From the NCBI RefSeq assembly GCF_002899455.1, contig NZ_PPFB01000001.1, forward strand, positions 5,307,001 through 5,371,000: 64,000 nucleotides of DNA, read 5' to 3'. The notes beneath the pieces were generated by a model. The model saw only the letters and a list, made by a program, of their open reading frames with translations. It was not told where the DNA came from and made no database searches. Position 1 is the first letter of the stretch, and each line of letters starts with the position of its first letter. A program made the translations under genes and the position numbers. The DNA is from Streptomyces sp. DH-12 (lineage in GTDB: Bacteria; Actinomycetota; Actinomycetes; Streptomycetales; Streptomycetaceae). Below, piece by piece: positions 43,515 through 52,215 of the stretch.

Positions 43515-44921
43515 ATGCGGGAGTTCGTCGTGGAGGCGGACGGCGGGTCGCGGGGCAACCCGGGACCGGCCGGTTACGGGGCCGTGGTCAGCGACGCGGC
43601 CACGGGGGAGACCCTGGCGGAGGCGGCCGAGTACATCGGCGTCGCCACGAACAACGTCGCCGAGTACCGGGGCCTGCTGGCCGGCCTGCGCGCCGCGCGT
43701 GAGCTGGACCCGGAGGCACGGGTCCACGTCCGGATGGACTCCAAGCTCGTCGTCGAGCAGATGACGGGCCGCTGGAAGATCAAGCACCCGGCGATGAAGC
43801 CGCTCGCGGCGGAGGCCGCGACGGTCTTCCCGCCGGACCGGGTCACCTACGAGTGGATCCCCCGCGCACGCAACACCCACGCGGACCGCCTGGCCAACGA
43901 GGCGATGGACGCGGGCGAGCGGGGCGAGGCATGGTCCCCCGCGGCCGGCCGCGCCGACCTGGACACGCCCCCGGCCGTACCGGCCCCCGAGGGCCCGCCC
44001 GGTGACGCGACGGCGGGGGCGGCACGGGTGCGCGCGGCGATGGCGTCGGGGGCGGAGAGCGCCGCGGAGCCGGGCGAGCCGGGGCCGAGGCGGCGTCCCA
44101 CAGCGGCGAGCGGTGCCGGGGCCGGCGGTTCGGGCTCGGCGGGCGCGGCTCGGGGGCGCGGCGGCGAGGCCGCCTCTGCGGAACGCGGTGCCGCCGCCTC
44201 CGACGCGGCGGGAAGCGGCTCCGCGGCCGCCGACGCCGACCGTCGGGCCGCGCGGGCCGTTGCCACCCCGTCCTCCGGATGGGCGCCCGCCGACATGGGG
44301 GCGCCGGCGACTTTCGTGCTGCTGCGGCACGGGGAGACGCCGCTCACCCCGCAGAAGCGGTTCTCGGGCAGCGGGGGCAGTGATCCCTCCCTCTCGGACG
44401 TCGGGCGCGAGCAGGCCGGGAAGGTCGCGGCCGCGCTCGCCCGGCGCGGCACCGTGCAGGCGGTCGTGGCCTCGCCCCTCGCCCGTACCCGCGAGACCGC
44501 CCGGATCGTCGCCGCCCGGCTCGGTCTGGACGTGGCCGTGGAGGAAGGGCTGCGGGAGACCGACTTCGGCGCCTGGGAGGGCCTCACCTTCGGCGAGGTG
44601 CGCGAGCGGCACCCCGAGGACCTGAACGCCTGGCTGGCGTCCCCCGACGCCGAACCCACCGGCGGCGGCGAGAGCTTCGCGGCCACGGCCGCCCGCGTCG
44701 CGGAGGCCCGCGACAAGCTGCTCGCCGAGTACCGGGGCCGCACGGTCCTGCTGGTCACCCACGTGACCCCGATCAAGACCCTGGTCCGGCTCGCCCTGGG
44801 CGCCCCGCCCGAGGCGCTGTTCCGCATGGAACTGTCCGCCGCCTCGCTGTCCGCCGTGGCGTACTACGCCGACGGCAACGCCAGCGTCCGCCTGTTCAAC
44901 GACACGTCCCACCTGCGGTAG
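43515..44921 (+). CDS. Bifunctional RNase HI / histidine (acid) phosphatase
   Basis: 468 residues, ATG at 43515. RNase HI domain (1-135): VVEADGGSRGNPGPAGYGA (first Asp), NNVAEYRGLLAGL (Glu), VRMDSKLVVEQM (Asp) and NTHADRLANEAM (last Asp). The linker (about 150-265) is Ala/Gly-rich. The C-terminal phosphoglycerate-mutase-like domain (270-468) has VLLRHGETPLT and VTHVTPIKT. This is the arrangement of M. tuberculosis Rv2228c, which has RNase H and CobC-like alpha-ribazole phosphatase activity. It is the third gene of the Nif3 operon. Confidence 0.94.
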   Translation: MREFVVEADGGSRGNPGPAGYGAVVSDAATGETLAEAAEYIGVATNNVAEYRGLLAGLRAARELDPEARVHVRMDSKLVVEQMTGRWKIKHPAMKPLAAEAATVFPPDRVTYEWIPRARNTHADRLANEAMDAGERGEAWSPAAGRADLDTPPAVPAPEGPPGDATAGAARVRAAMASGAESAAEPGEPGPRRRPTAASGAGAGGSGSAGAARGRGGEAASAERGAAASDAAGSGSAAADADRRAARAVATPSSGWAPADMGAPATFVLLRHGETPLTPQKRFSGSGGSDPSLSDVGREQAGKVAAALARRGTVQAVVASPLARTRETARIVAARLGLDVAVEEGLRETDFGAWEGLTFGEVRERHPEDLNAWLASPDAEPTGGGESFAATAARVAEARDKLLAEYRGRTVLLVTHVTPIKTLVRLALGAPPEALFRMELSAASLSAVAYYADGNASVRLFNDTSHLR

Positions 44922-44938
44922 GCGGGAGACCGCGGGGA

Positions 44939-45589
44939 CTACAGGGCCGCCGCCTCCCGCGCCAGCCGCTCCACCCGGTCCCAGTCACGGGCGGCCACCG
45001 CGTCCTCCGGCAGCATCCAACTCCCGCCGACACAGCCCACGTTGGGGAGGGCCAGGTACTCCGGGGCGGTGTCCGGGCCGATCCCCCCGGTGGGGCAGAA
45101 GCGCGCCTGCGGCAGCGGTCCCGCCAGGGACTTCAGATACGCCGGGCCGCCCGCCGCCCGCGCCGGGAAGAACTTCATCTCCCGCACCCCGCGCTCCAGC
45201 AGCGCCATCACCTCCGACGCCGTGGACACCCCCGGCAGGAACGGCACCCCCGACGCCCGCAGGGCCGTCAGCAGCGTGTCCGTGCACCCCGGACTGACCA
45301 GGAACCGCGCCCCGGCCGCCACCGCGCCCCTCGCCTGCTCCGGCGTGAGCACCGTCCCGGCCCCGACCACGGCCCCCGGCACCTCGGCGGCGACCGCCCG
45401 GATCGCGTCCGGCGCGGCCGGGGTCCGCAGCGTCACCTCGATCGCGGGGAGTCCGCCCGCCACCAGCGCCCGCGCCAGCGGCACGGCGTCGGCGGCGTCC
45501 TCGACCACGACCACGGGGACCACGGGAGCGAGACCGAGCACCGAAGAGACGGGAGCGGGCGTGCCGGACGACGGCAGGGGAGCGTTCAT
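44939..45589 (-). CDS. eda: 2-keto-3-deoxy-6-phosphogluconate/4-hydroxy-2-oxoglutarate aldolase
   Basis: 216 residues from ATG 45589, chosen because AGGATGAG lies upstream; ATG 45598 would add three residues. KDPG aldolase signatures: PAIEVTLRTPAAPDAI (Glu of the active site), VGAGTVLTPEQA, FLVSPGCTD and REMKFFPARAAGG (Schiff-base Lys). It converts KDPG or KHG to pyruvate plus an aldehyde. No kdgK or edd gene is nearby. A 13-bp hairpin lies 24 bases upstream. Confidence 0.92.
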   Translation of the reverse strand: MNAPLPSSGTPAPVSSVLGLAPVVPVVVVEDAADAVPLARALVAGGLPAIEVTLRTPAAPDAIRAVAAEVPGAVVGAGTVLTPEQARGAVAAGARFLVSPGCTDTLLTALRASGVPFLPGVSTASEVMALLERGVREMKFFPARAAGGPAYLKSLAGPLPQARFCPTGGIGPDTAPEYLALPNVGCVGGSWMLPEDAVAARDWDRVERLAREAAAL

Positions 45590-45612
45590 GGCGCTCATCC
45601 TGCCGTCGGCAC

Positions 45613-45644
45613 GCACCCTGCGCAAAGACCGTTGCGCAGGGTGC
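45613..45644. promoter_or_regulatory. 13-bp perfect inverted repeat between yaaA and eda
   Basis: GCACCCTGCGCAA (45613-45625) pairs with TTGCGCAGGGTGC (45632-45644) across a 6-base loop. A second, nested dyad GTTGC-N7-GCAAC (45631-45647) overlaps it. It may end yaaA transcription (22 bases past its stop), act as an operator for eda, or do both. Confidence 0.6.
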
Positions 45645-45666
45645 AACCGAAGTCCATCGAGGGCGC

Positions 45667-46449
45667 TCAGTGCACCTCGTCCACCAGGACGTCCAGCTTC
45701 CACGCCGTACCCGCCCGGGCGGGCGCCGCGGCCTCCACCACGTATCCGAGGTCCCGCAGCGCCTCCACCAGCTCCGCCGGGCCCTGCGGCGCGGCCCCGG
45801 CCGTCAGCAGACTCCGGACGATCCGGCCCTTGGTCGCCTTGTTGAAGTGGCTGACCACCTTGCGGGTCGGCGCGTGCAGCACGCGGACCGTCGCCGTCCG
45901 CCCGGCCACCTCGCCCTTCGGCTTCCACGCCGTGGCGTACGCGGTCGAGCGCAGGTCGAGGACCAGCCCCGACCCCGCCGCCTCCGGCAGCGCCTGAGCC
46001 ATCGGCGCCCGCCAGTACGCGCCCAGCGCGCCCAGGCCGGGCAGCTTGACCCCCATCGAGCAGCGGTAGGAGGGGATCCGGTCGGTCACGCGGACCGCGC
46101 CCCACAGTCCGGAGAACACCAGCAGCGACTGCGCCGCCCGCCGCTTCGCCGCCGCGTCGAGGGAGGCCAGGTCCAGGGCGTCGTACAGCACCCCGGTGTA
46201 GATCTCCCCGGCCGGACGGGCGCCGGCGGTGCGCAGCTCGCGGTTCTTCGCGACCTCGCCCCGCAGGCCCTCGCTCAGCCCGAGCACGTCGCGTGCCTTG
46301 TCCTCGTCGCCGGAGCAGAGGTCGACCAGCTCGGCGAGGACCTCCTCCCGCGCGGCGTTCAGTCCCGGCAGCGACAGGGACTCCGTCCGCAGCGGGGCAC
46401 CGCGGCCGGAAGCGGCCTTGCCTTCGGACGGCGGCAGCAGGACAAGCAC
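45667..46449 (-). CDS. yaaA: YaaA family peroxide-stress protein (UPF0246/DUF328)
   Basis: 260 residues, GTG start at 46449. It opens with VLVLLPPSEGKAASG (the P-P-S-E-G-K family motif). AGEIYTGVLYDALDL, VFSGLWGAVRVTDRIPSYRC and VSHFNKATKGRIVR are all conserved in YaaA. In E. coli YaaA lowers free iron under peroxide stress and binds DNA. No OxyR-like site was recognised here. Confidence 0.93.
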   Translation of the reverse strand: MLVLLPPSEGKAASGRGAPLRTESLSLPGLNAAREEVLAELVDLCSGDEDKARDVLGLSEGLRGEVAKNRELRTAGARPAGEIYTGVLYDALDLASLDAAAKRRAAQSLLVFSGLWGAVRVTDRIPSYRCSMGVKLPGLGALGAYWRAPMAQALPEAAGSGLVLDLRSTAYATAWKPKGEVAGRTATVRVLHAPTRKVVSHFNKATKGRIVRSLLTAGAAPQGPAELVEALRDLGYVVEAAAPARAGTAWKLDVLVDEVH

Positions 46450-46476
46450 ACGTACTCCTTCGGTCGAGCTCGCCTG

Positions 46477-47085
46477 TCAGGGTACGGCGTGGTCCGCGGG
46501 CCCCGGCGCGGCGGCGGTGAGCGCCCGCACCAGGCCGTCGGCGTCGTCGGCGTGGAAGCGGAGCACGCGCACGTCCCGGGCGCGTCCGAAGAACGACCGG
46601 TGCGCAACCGGCTCCGCGAGCTCCACCGTCACGGTCGTCTGCGAGCCGACGGCGAGGTTCAGCTCCCCGTCCGCCTCCGCGTGCGTCATCCGCAGCTCGC
46701 GCCGCACGGACGCGATCCGCTCGCGCGGTATCCGCAGGTCGACGTGGACGGCCCGGCGGACCCGCAGCCCGTCGGGGCCGACGACGTGCGGCCGTACGGC
46801 GGAGGCGGCGTACAGGGCGATCACGACGACGACGGTGTAGACGTCCAGGAAGAGCACCACCGCGTGCAGCGTCGGCCGGTCGGCCAGCAGCACGGACATC
46901 GCGACCGTCTCCACCACGCACACGAACGCGATCCCGAACATCATCGCCTTCTCACCGCGCGCGTACCCGAACGCCGTGCCTTCGCGTACGCCGTGCGTCC
47001 GCCGCGCCAGCCACAGCGCGAGGCTCGCCATCAGCCGCGCCTCGTGCCGCGCCAGCGCCCACCCCACCCGCACCGCCGCCCTCAT
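46477..47085 (-). CDS. Hypothetical membrane protein
   Basis: 202 residues from ATG at 47085, with GAGGGG upstream. The N-terminal half is basic and amphipathic, and two hydrophobic helices (about 55-75 and 78-100) follow. The C-terminal 100 residues form a soluble domain beginning RPHVVGPDGLRVRRAVHVDL, a pattern seen in PH-like bPH_2/YdbS-type domains. It lies between yaaA and a merR gene on the same strand. Function is unknown. Confidence 0.72.
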   Translation of the reverse strand: MRAAVRVGWALARHEARLMASLALWLARRTHGVREGTAFGYARGEKAMMFGIAFVCVVETVAMSVLLADRPTLHAVVLFLDVYTVVVVIALYAASAVRPHVVGPDGLRVRRAVHVDLRIPRERIASVRRELRMTHAEADGELNLAVGSQTTVTVELAEPVAHRSFFGRARDVRVLRFHADDADGLVRALTAAAPGPADHAVP

Positions 47086-47134
47086 CGCCCCACCCCTCTC
47101 TCCCGTACGGGAACCTTTCGTGCCGTTCGCCGGT

Positions 47135-47890
47135 TCACGCCCGCCCCTCCGCCACGATCCGCAGCGCCCTGCGGAAGGCCTCCGCCTGGGCGGGGGCGAA
47201 GTCCGCGTAGAGGGCGGCCAGGAAGCTGTTGCCCTCGTCGAGGACGGCGTCCTCGGGCAGCAGCTCGGCGGGCACGCACTCCGCGAGCGCGCGGGCGGCG
47301 TCGTCGACCCGCGGATCGTCGGGGCCGGCACCGGCGAGCTCGTCGAGCAGCCGGTACACCGTCATGGCCCGCTCCGTCCCGCCCGGCGCCCCGACCACCC
47401 CGCTCATCAGCCCCATCAGCCGCTTCCGTTCCTCCGGCGGTGCGGAGGTCTCGATCAGCGCGAGGATCTCGCGGTCCTTCGCGGCCATGGGGGAGCCGGT
47501 CAGATGGGCGGTGTCCCGGAACAGCGCGGCCAGTTCCGGCGAGACCGGGCCCTCGGCGGCCGTACCGCCCTCCGACTCCCGCAGCGCCCGCAGCCGCGCC
47601 CGCCGCTCCCGGATCGCCTCCTCCTGCCGCGCCAGGTCCTCGTCCAGCTCCGCCAGCACCTCGGCGAGATCCTTGCCCGCGTCGTCCGCGAGGACGTCCC
47701 GCACCTCGGCGAGCCCGAGCCCCAGCTCGGTCAGCCGCCGGATCCGCGCCAGCACGACGGCGTGCCGCAGGGTGTAGTCCCGGTACCCGTTCCCGAGCCG
47801 CTCCGGCTCCGGCAACAGCCCGAGATGGTGATAATGCCGCACGGCCCGCGTGGTCACCCCGACCGCCGCGGCCAGCTCTCCGATCCGCAT
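47135..47890 (-). CDS. MerR-family transcriptional regulator
   Basis: 251 residues. Winged HTH: MRIGELAAAVGVTTRAVRHY followed by HHLGLLPEPERLGNGYRDY. A dimerisation helix follows, with R-R-L-T-E-L-G-L-G-L-A-E-V-R-D-V-L. The C-terminal 140 residues are helical and probably bind a ligand; there are no paired Cys for metal sensing. The typical long-spacer promoter with dyad lies upstream (47907-47927). It probably regulates itself and possibly the membrane gene downstream, 49 bases away. Confidence 0.92.
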   Translation of the reverse strand: MRIGELAAAVGVTTRAVRHYHHLGLLPEPERLGNGYRDYTLRHAVVLARIRRLTELGLGLAEVRDVLADDAGKDLAEVLAELDEDLARQEEAIRERRARLRALRESEGGTAAEGPVSPELAALFRDTAHLTGSPMAAKDREILALIETSAPPEERKRLMGLMSGVVGAPGGTERAMTVYRLLDELAGAGPDDPRVDDAARALAECVPAELLPEDAVLDEGNSFLAALYADFAPAQAEAFRRALRIVAEGRA

Positions 47891-47906
47891 GCCCCCAGTA
47901 GAAACG

Positions 47907-47927
47907 TTGACGTCGCGGCAGGGTCAA
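47907..47927 (-). promoter_or_regulatory. MerR-type operator/promoter
   Basis: TTGAC (47907-47911) and GTCAA (47923-47927) form a dyad with 11 bases between the arms. On the minus strand TTGACC can serve as -35 with a TCTACT -10 about 19 bases on, the over-long spacing MerR activators act on. It lies 17 bases from the regulator start. Confidence 0.6.
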
Positions 47928-48053
47928 GCGAACGCTGTGGCGTCCGACGGGGGCCGTGATCCTGTGCCACGATCGAGGGAACGGTTCCCGATTCCACGGT
48001 CAGGTGATCACCCGATGGTCCAGTCCGGCGAGCGACCGAAGGAGGGGCGCGAC

Positions 48054-48632
48054 GTGACGGCAATGGCCCACGAACCGATCTCGCAGGCGGACGTCCTGCT
48101 GGAGGGGTTCCTCGCCCTGGACACCCCGGAGGGCTTCCGGGCGGAGTTGATCGAGGGGGAGATCGTCGTGACGCCGCCGCCGGACGGGGACCACGAGGAC
48201 TACATCAATCTGATCATGAAGCAGGTGATCAGACGATCCCGTACCGACATGGACTTCTCCGGGAACAAAGGGCTGAAGCTGAAGAGCGGCGGCGCCTGCC
48301 CGAAGAACCACGTCATCCCGGACGGCACCTTCGCGCCCACGGAGCTGCGCCTCTACCGCGGCGCCGACCCGTGGATGCCCTGCGACGGCGTGGCGATGGT
48401 CGTGGAGGTGACCTCCACCAAACCGCAGGCGGACCGCGAAGCCAAGCGCCGGTGCTACGCACGGGGCGGCATTCCCCTGTACCTCCTCGTGGACCGCGAG
48501 ACCTCTTCGATCACCCTCTTCGGCGACCCGGAGGGCGACGAGTACCGGGAGCACCGCACCCGGCCCCTGGGCAAGCCCCTCACCCTCCCCGAGCCCTTCG
48601 CCTTCGACCTGGACACCGCCGACTTCCTCTGA
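48054..48632 (+). CDS. Uma2 family (PD-(D/E)XK fold) protein
   Basis: 192 residues; GTG at 48054 has GGAGGGG six bases upstream, better placed than the ATG at 48063. DUF820/Uma2 features: RAELIEGEIVVTPPPDGDHE, HVIPDGTF (Pro-Asp), MVVEVTSTKPQADREAKRRC (E-V-x-S) and YARGGIPLYLLVD. These proteins have a restriction-endonuclease fold, and Streptomyces genomes carry many copies; the biological role is unknown. Confidence 0.9.
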   Translation: MTAMAHEPISQADVLLEGFLALDTPEGFRAELIEGEIVVTPPPDGDHEDYINLIMKQVIRRSRTDMDFSGNKGLKLKSGGACPKNHVIPDGTFAPTELRLYRGADPWMPCDGVAMVVEVTSTKPQADREAKRRCYARGGIPLYLLVDRETSSITLFGDPEGDEYREHRTRPLGKPLTLPEPFAFDLDTADFL

Positions 48633-48659
48633 TCCCCTGAAGGCCGGGGGTGCGACATC

Positions 48660-49496
48660 GTGGGGAACGTGCGGGAACAGGCCAGCTGGACCAGGGCGCG
48701 GCTGGGGCGGGGCGGACCCGCGCTGGATCTGCTCACCGCCCGGTTCGCCCGGCACGAGTACGCCCCGCACGCGCACGACGAGTACACGGTCGGGGTCACC
48801 GTCGGCGGGCTCGAGACGATCGCCTACCGCGGCGGGCGCATCGTGTCCGGCCCCGGCTCGATCGTCGTCCTGGAACCCGGCGAGATGCACACCGGAGGCC
48901 CCGCCGCCCCCGAGGGCTACGCGTACCGCGCCCTCTACGCGGCCCCCGCCCTGCTCGGCGACGGCATCGTGTCCGGCACCGGCCTCCCGTACTTCCCCGA
49001 ACCCGTCCTGCACGACCGGGAGCTGGCCGCCGCCCTGCGCCGCACGCACACCGACCTCAGCGCCCGCCCCGACCCGCTGGAGGCCGAGTCGCGCCTGCCG
49101 TGGCTGCTCGCCGCGCTCGCCCGCCGCCACTCCGCCTCCCGCGCCGCCGACGGCGCCGTCCCCGGCGCCCGGTCCGTCGCCCTCACCGTCCGCGACCGCC
49201 TCGCCGACGAACTCCTCGCCCCGCCCTCCCTGGGAGACCTCGCCGCCGACCTCGGCCTCTCCCGCTACCAGCTGCTCCGGGCGTTCCGCACGACGATGGG
49301 CGTGCCGCCGTACGCGTGGCTCGCCCAGTACCGGGTGACCCGGGCCCGCGCCCTCCTGGACGCGGGGGTACGGCCCGCGGAGGCGGCCGCCCTCGTCGGC
49401 TTCGCCGACCAGGCGCACCTCACCCGGTGGTTCCGCCGCGTGCTCGGGGTGACCCCGGCGGCGTACCGCAACAGCGTTCAAGACCCCGGACGCTGA
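48660..49496 (+). CDS. AraC-family transcriptional regulator
   Basis: 278 residues, GTG start. The N-terminal cupin-like AraC_binding domain includes EYAPHAHDEYTVGVTVGG and VVLEPGEMHTGGPAAPEGYA. The C-terminal double HTH (175-270) has LAADLGLSRYQLLRAFRTTM and GFADQAHLTRWFRRVLGVTP. It is followed 19 bases later by an EamA transporter gene, the usual arrangement for AraC regulators that control an amino-acid or metabolite exporter. Confidence 0.93.
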   Translation: MGNVREQASWTRARLGRGGPALDLLTARFARHEYAPHAHDEYTVGVTVGGLETIAYRGGRIVSGPGSIVVLEPGEMHTGGPAAPEGYAYRALYAAPALLGDGIVSGTGLPYFPEPVLHDRELAAALRRTHTDLSARPDPLEAESRLPWLLAALARRHSASRAADGAVPGARSVALTVRDRLADELLAPPSLGDLAADLGLSRYQLLRAFRTTMGVPPYAWLAQYRVTRARALLDAGVRPAEAAALVGFADQAHLTRWFRRVLGVTPAAYRNSVQDPGR

Positions 49497-49515
49497 CCCG
49501 GCGGACACTCCCCGC

Positions 49516-50445
49516 ATGACGGCACGCGGCTGGTTCCTGTTCTCCCTGATGGGAGTGGTCTGGGGCATTCCCTACCTGATGATCAAGGTGGCGGTGGAGG
49601 AGGTGTCCCCGTCCGGAGTGGTGTCCGCCCGCTGCGCCGTGGGCGCGCTGCTGCTGCTCCCCTTCGCCCTGCGCCGGACCGGCCTCGTCCGGAACGTGCG
49701 GATGCACTGGAAGCCGATGCTGGCGTTCGCGGTCATCGAGATCGTCGGCCCCTGGTACACCCTGACCGACGCCGAACGCCACCTCTCCAGCTCCACGGCC
49801 GGCCTGCTGATCGCGGGCGTCCCGGTCGTCGGCGTCCTGCTGTCCCGCGCCTACGGCCGGGCGGAGCCCCTGGGCCCCCGACGGATCACGGGCCTGGCCC
49901 TCGGCCTCGGCGGCGTGGCCGTCCTCACCGTCCCCCACCTGACCGGCGGCGACGCCCTCTCCCTCGCGGAGGTCCTGGTCACGGTGGTCGGCTACGCGAC
50001 GGCTCCGCTGATCGCGGACCGCCACCTCAAGGACGTCCCCACGCTGCACCTGATCACGCCCTGCCTGGCCCTGGCAGCCCTGGTCTACGCCCCCGCGGCG
50101 ATCGCCTCGCGTCCCGAGGCCCTCCCCGCCCCGGAGACCCTGGCCGCGCTGGCCGCCCTCGGCGTCGTCTGCACGGCGGTGGCGTTCGTCGCCTTCCTGG
50201 AACTGATCAAGGAGGCGGGTCCGATCCGCGCGTCCGTGATCACGTACGTCAATCCGGCGATCGCGGTGGCGGCCGGCGCGCTGTTCCTGGACGAGGCCCT
50301 CACCGCGACGGTGGTGGCCGCCTTCGTCCTGATCCTCACCGGATCGGTGCTGGCCAACGCGCGGGAGCGGAAGCCGGCCGGGCGGCGGGTACCATGGTCG
50401 GCACGGCAGACGAGCCGGGCGGACGGCCGCGTGGAGTCCCCCTAG
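49516..50445 (+). CDS. EamA-family (DMT) exporter
   Basis: 309 residues. Ten hydrophobic helices in two EamA halves (about 5-135 and 145-285), starting GWFLFSLMGVVWGIPYLMIK. The second half ends with PAIAVAAGALFLDEALTATV, the conserved EamA segment. The last 12 codons (50409-50445) are shared with the 5' end of RNase P RNA, so the C-terminal tail is shaped by the RNA gene. It probably exports a metabolite sensed by the upstream AraC regulator. Confidence 0.9.
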   Translation: MTARGWFLFSLMGVVWGIPYLMIKVAVEEVSPSGVVSARCAVGALLLLPFALRRTGLVRNVRMHWKPMLAFAVIEIVGPWYTLTDAERHLSSSTAGLLIAGVPVVGVLLSRAYGRAEPLGPRRITGLALGLGGVAVLTVPHLTGGDALSLAEVLVTVVGYATAPLIADRHLKDVPTLHLITPCLALAALVYAPAAIASRPEALPAPETLAALAALGVVCTAVAFVAFLELIKEAGPIRASVITYVNPAIAVAAGALFLDEALTATVVAAFVLILTGSVLANARERKPAGRRVPWSARQTSRADGRVESP

Positions 50446-50812
50446 GGGGCTTCCCGAGGAACGTCCGGGCTCCACAGGGCAGGGTGGTGGCCAACAGCCA
50501 CCCGGGGTGACCCGCGGGACAGTGCCACAGAGAACAGACCGCCCGGCGCTTCGGCGCCGGGTAAGGGTGAAACGGTGGTGTAAGAGACCACCAGCGCCTG
50601 AGGTGACTCAGGCGGCTAGGTAAACCCCACCCGGAGCAAGGTCAAAAGGAAGCACCCCGGTGCTTCTGCGCGGACGACCGAGGGCTGCCCGCCCGAGTCC
50701 GCGGGTGGACCGCACGAGGCCGGTGGCGACACCGGTCCTAGATGGATGGCCGTCGCCCGGCGCTCCGCGAGGAGCACCGGGAACAGAACCCGGCGTACAG
50801 CCCGACTCGTCT
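50409..50812 (+). ncRNA. rnpB: RNase P RNA (class A)
   Basis: The ends pair to form P1: AGACGAG (50409-50415) with CTCGTCT (50806-50812). Conserved core elements are present in order: GAGGAACGTCCGGGCTCCACA (CR-I), the AGGGTGAAACGGTGGTGTAA and GAGACCACCAGC region, GGTAAACCCCACCCGGAGCA with CAAAAG, and the terminal CR-V AACAGAACCCGGCGTACAGC. About 404 nt, normal for Streptomyces. A TACCAT -10-like hexamer lies at 50390-50395 inside the EamA gene. Confidence 0.95.
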
Positions 50813-50907
50813 GCCGCCCTCTCCGTCGTCCGTCGTCCGTGCGGCATGTCCGAGGCCGTCTCCGGGTGTCCGGCCGGCACGCGGGGGCGGCCGAGGCTCG
50901 TGGCCGG

Positions 50908-51159
50908 TCAGGAAGCGGAGCCGGGCGTCGTGGTTCCGGGGGACTCACGTCCGTCCGAACCCGGTGCGTCGACGCCCAGCGACACCAGCCGCAGGTCGGC
51001 TTCGGGCCTCGCCACGGAAACATGGTGTCCGGGCCGTCCGGGCGCGATCCATTCCGTCAGCCCTTCGAGGTAGGCCCGCACCGTCACGCCTTCTGCCGCG
51101 GCCGCCGCCGCCAAGCGGTCGTACGTGGCGGTCGAGACGCGAAGGTCCCTCTCAGGCAT
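50908..51159 (-). CDS. Small ribbon-helix-helix-like protein
   Basis: 83 residues. The N-terminus MPERDLRVSTATYDRLAAAA followed by A-E-G-V-T-V-R-A-Y-L-E-G-L-T-E-W fits a MetJ/Arc-type ribbon-helix-helix (beta strand R-V-S, helix, turn, helix). The C-terminal 40 residues are polar. The ATG overlaps the preceding DsbA-like gene by 8 bases, so they are cotranscribed. Layout and size resemble an antitoxin, but the partner is not a known toxin. Confidence 0.7.
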   Translation of the reverse strand: MPERDLRVSTATYDRLAAAAAAEGVTVRAYLEGLTEWIAPGRPGHHVSVARPEADLRLVSLGVDAPGSDGRESPGTTTPGSAS

Positions 51160-51859
51160 CGGTCGGCCGCCTCCCCCCGGCCAGCAGGTCGAGCAGTTCC
51201 TCCGCCCACGACGGGTCGTAGTGGTCGAGGCGGGGCAGGCCCCCCTTGCCGGGATCGCCCGTCCATTGGACGGGGGCGCCGGGGTTGTGGACCGCGTACC
51301 CGCCGGGCGCGAACAGGTGGGGGCTGCCCTGGATGCCGGGCCCCTGGGCGACGCGGAACTGCTCGTAGATCTCCGCGCGGCCGGCACCGCGCTCGAGAGC
51401 GCGGGCCAGGGCCTGTTCGTCGACGTGCTCACACCCCGCGGCGACGTCGAGGATTTCGGAGGGAATGCTGACGCACCGGCTCTCGACGTAGAACGCGTGC
51501 CGCAGTCCGGCGTCCAGCTCGTCGCTGCCGCGCAGGCCACCGACGGACGGGCCCTTCGCGGCCTGGACGGCTTCCATCGCGGGCAGCATCGTCGAGGGGT
51601 AGTCGTACTCCCGCCCGGCCCACGGACGCCAGCCGAGGTCGGGACGGTGCGCGGAGATCACCACGATCTCGGGCTCCACGATGAACTTGGGCGTGGGCTG
51701 GTGATTGAACAACTCCAGCGGGAAGGCCCGGTGGTCGATCAGGAGGTCCTGCTCCCGTGCTCGGGCGGCGGTGCGCAGCGTGTGCAGGGCGAGGGTGGCC
51801 CAGGGGCACCCCAGATCCGACCAGACGGTGACGGGCCGTGGTTCAGGGGCAGCACTCAT
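51152..51859 (-). CDS. DsbA/HCCA-isomerase-like thioredoxin-fold protein
   Basis: 235 residues. Thioredoxin-fold start VTVWSDLGCPWATLALHTLR with a single Cys in C-P-W-A instead of CxxC. A helical insert (70-170) and a C-terminal GIQGSPHLFAPGGYAVHNPG (the cis-Pro loop of the DsbA/FrnE group) follow. Loss of the second Cys argues against disulfide oxidoreductase activity and towards glutathione- or mycothiol-dependent transferase or isomerase chemistry. Cytoplasmic. It is the first gene of a pair with the small RHH-like protein. Confidence 0.82.
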   Translation of the reverse strand: MSAAPEPRPVTVWSDLGCPWATLALHTLRTAARAREQDLLIDHRAFPLELFNHQPTPKFIVEPEIVVISAHRPDLGWRPWAGREYDYPSTMLPAMEAVQAAKGPSVGGLRGSDELDAGLRHAFYVESRCVSIPSEILDVAAGCEHVDEQALARALERGAGRAEIYEQFRVAQGPGIQGSPHLFAPGGYAVHNPGAPVQWTGDPGKGGLPRLDHYDPSWAEELLDLLAGGRRPTDA

Positions 51860-52215
51860 GGTGTCCTCCTTGGTAGCGGGACCACACCGGGGTCCTCGCG
51901 GTGTGTGCCGCGTCGTGGAATCCCATGGTGACGCGCGTGCGGTGCCCGGCGCCCGATGCCGGCGCTACTTCGTCAAGTCGCCCGTCACCGGGCTCCGCGG
52001 AGACGCCCGCCGGTCAGGACGGTGGTCCGGGCACCTTCCGAACCGTGCGCTCCGGACAGAAATCCGCGGAGGAGAAGGAGGCGGTGGTGGCCCGGCCACC
52101 GCCGTCCGTCACAAGTCCTGTGCTCGGTGTACCTGGGACGGGAACCCCGCCTGCCGCACATTGGACGGGCAGCCCTTCGGATCGTCTTCGTCTACCCCTG
52201 ATGGAGAGTCCGTTC
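51860..52215. other. 356-base intergenic region before the IS701-like gene
   Basis: It contains a hairpin, GGCGGTGG (52080-52087) with CCACCGCC (52096-52103). There is no supported gene and no terminal inverted repeat that could mark an insertion-sequence end. The composition is slightly less GC-biased than its surroundings. Confidence 0.45.
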
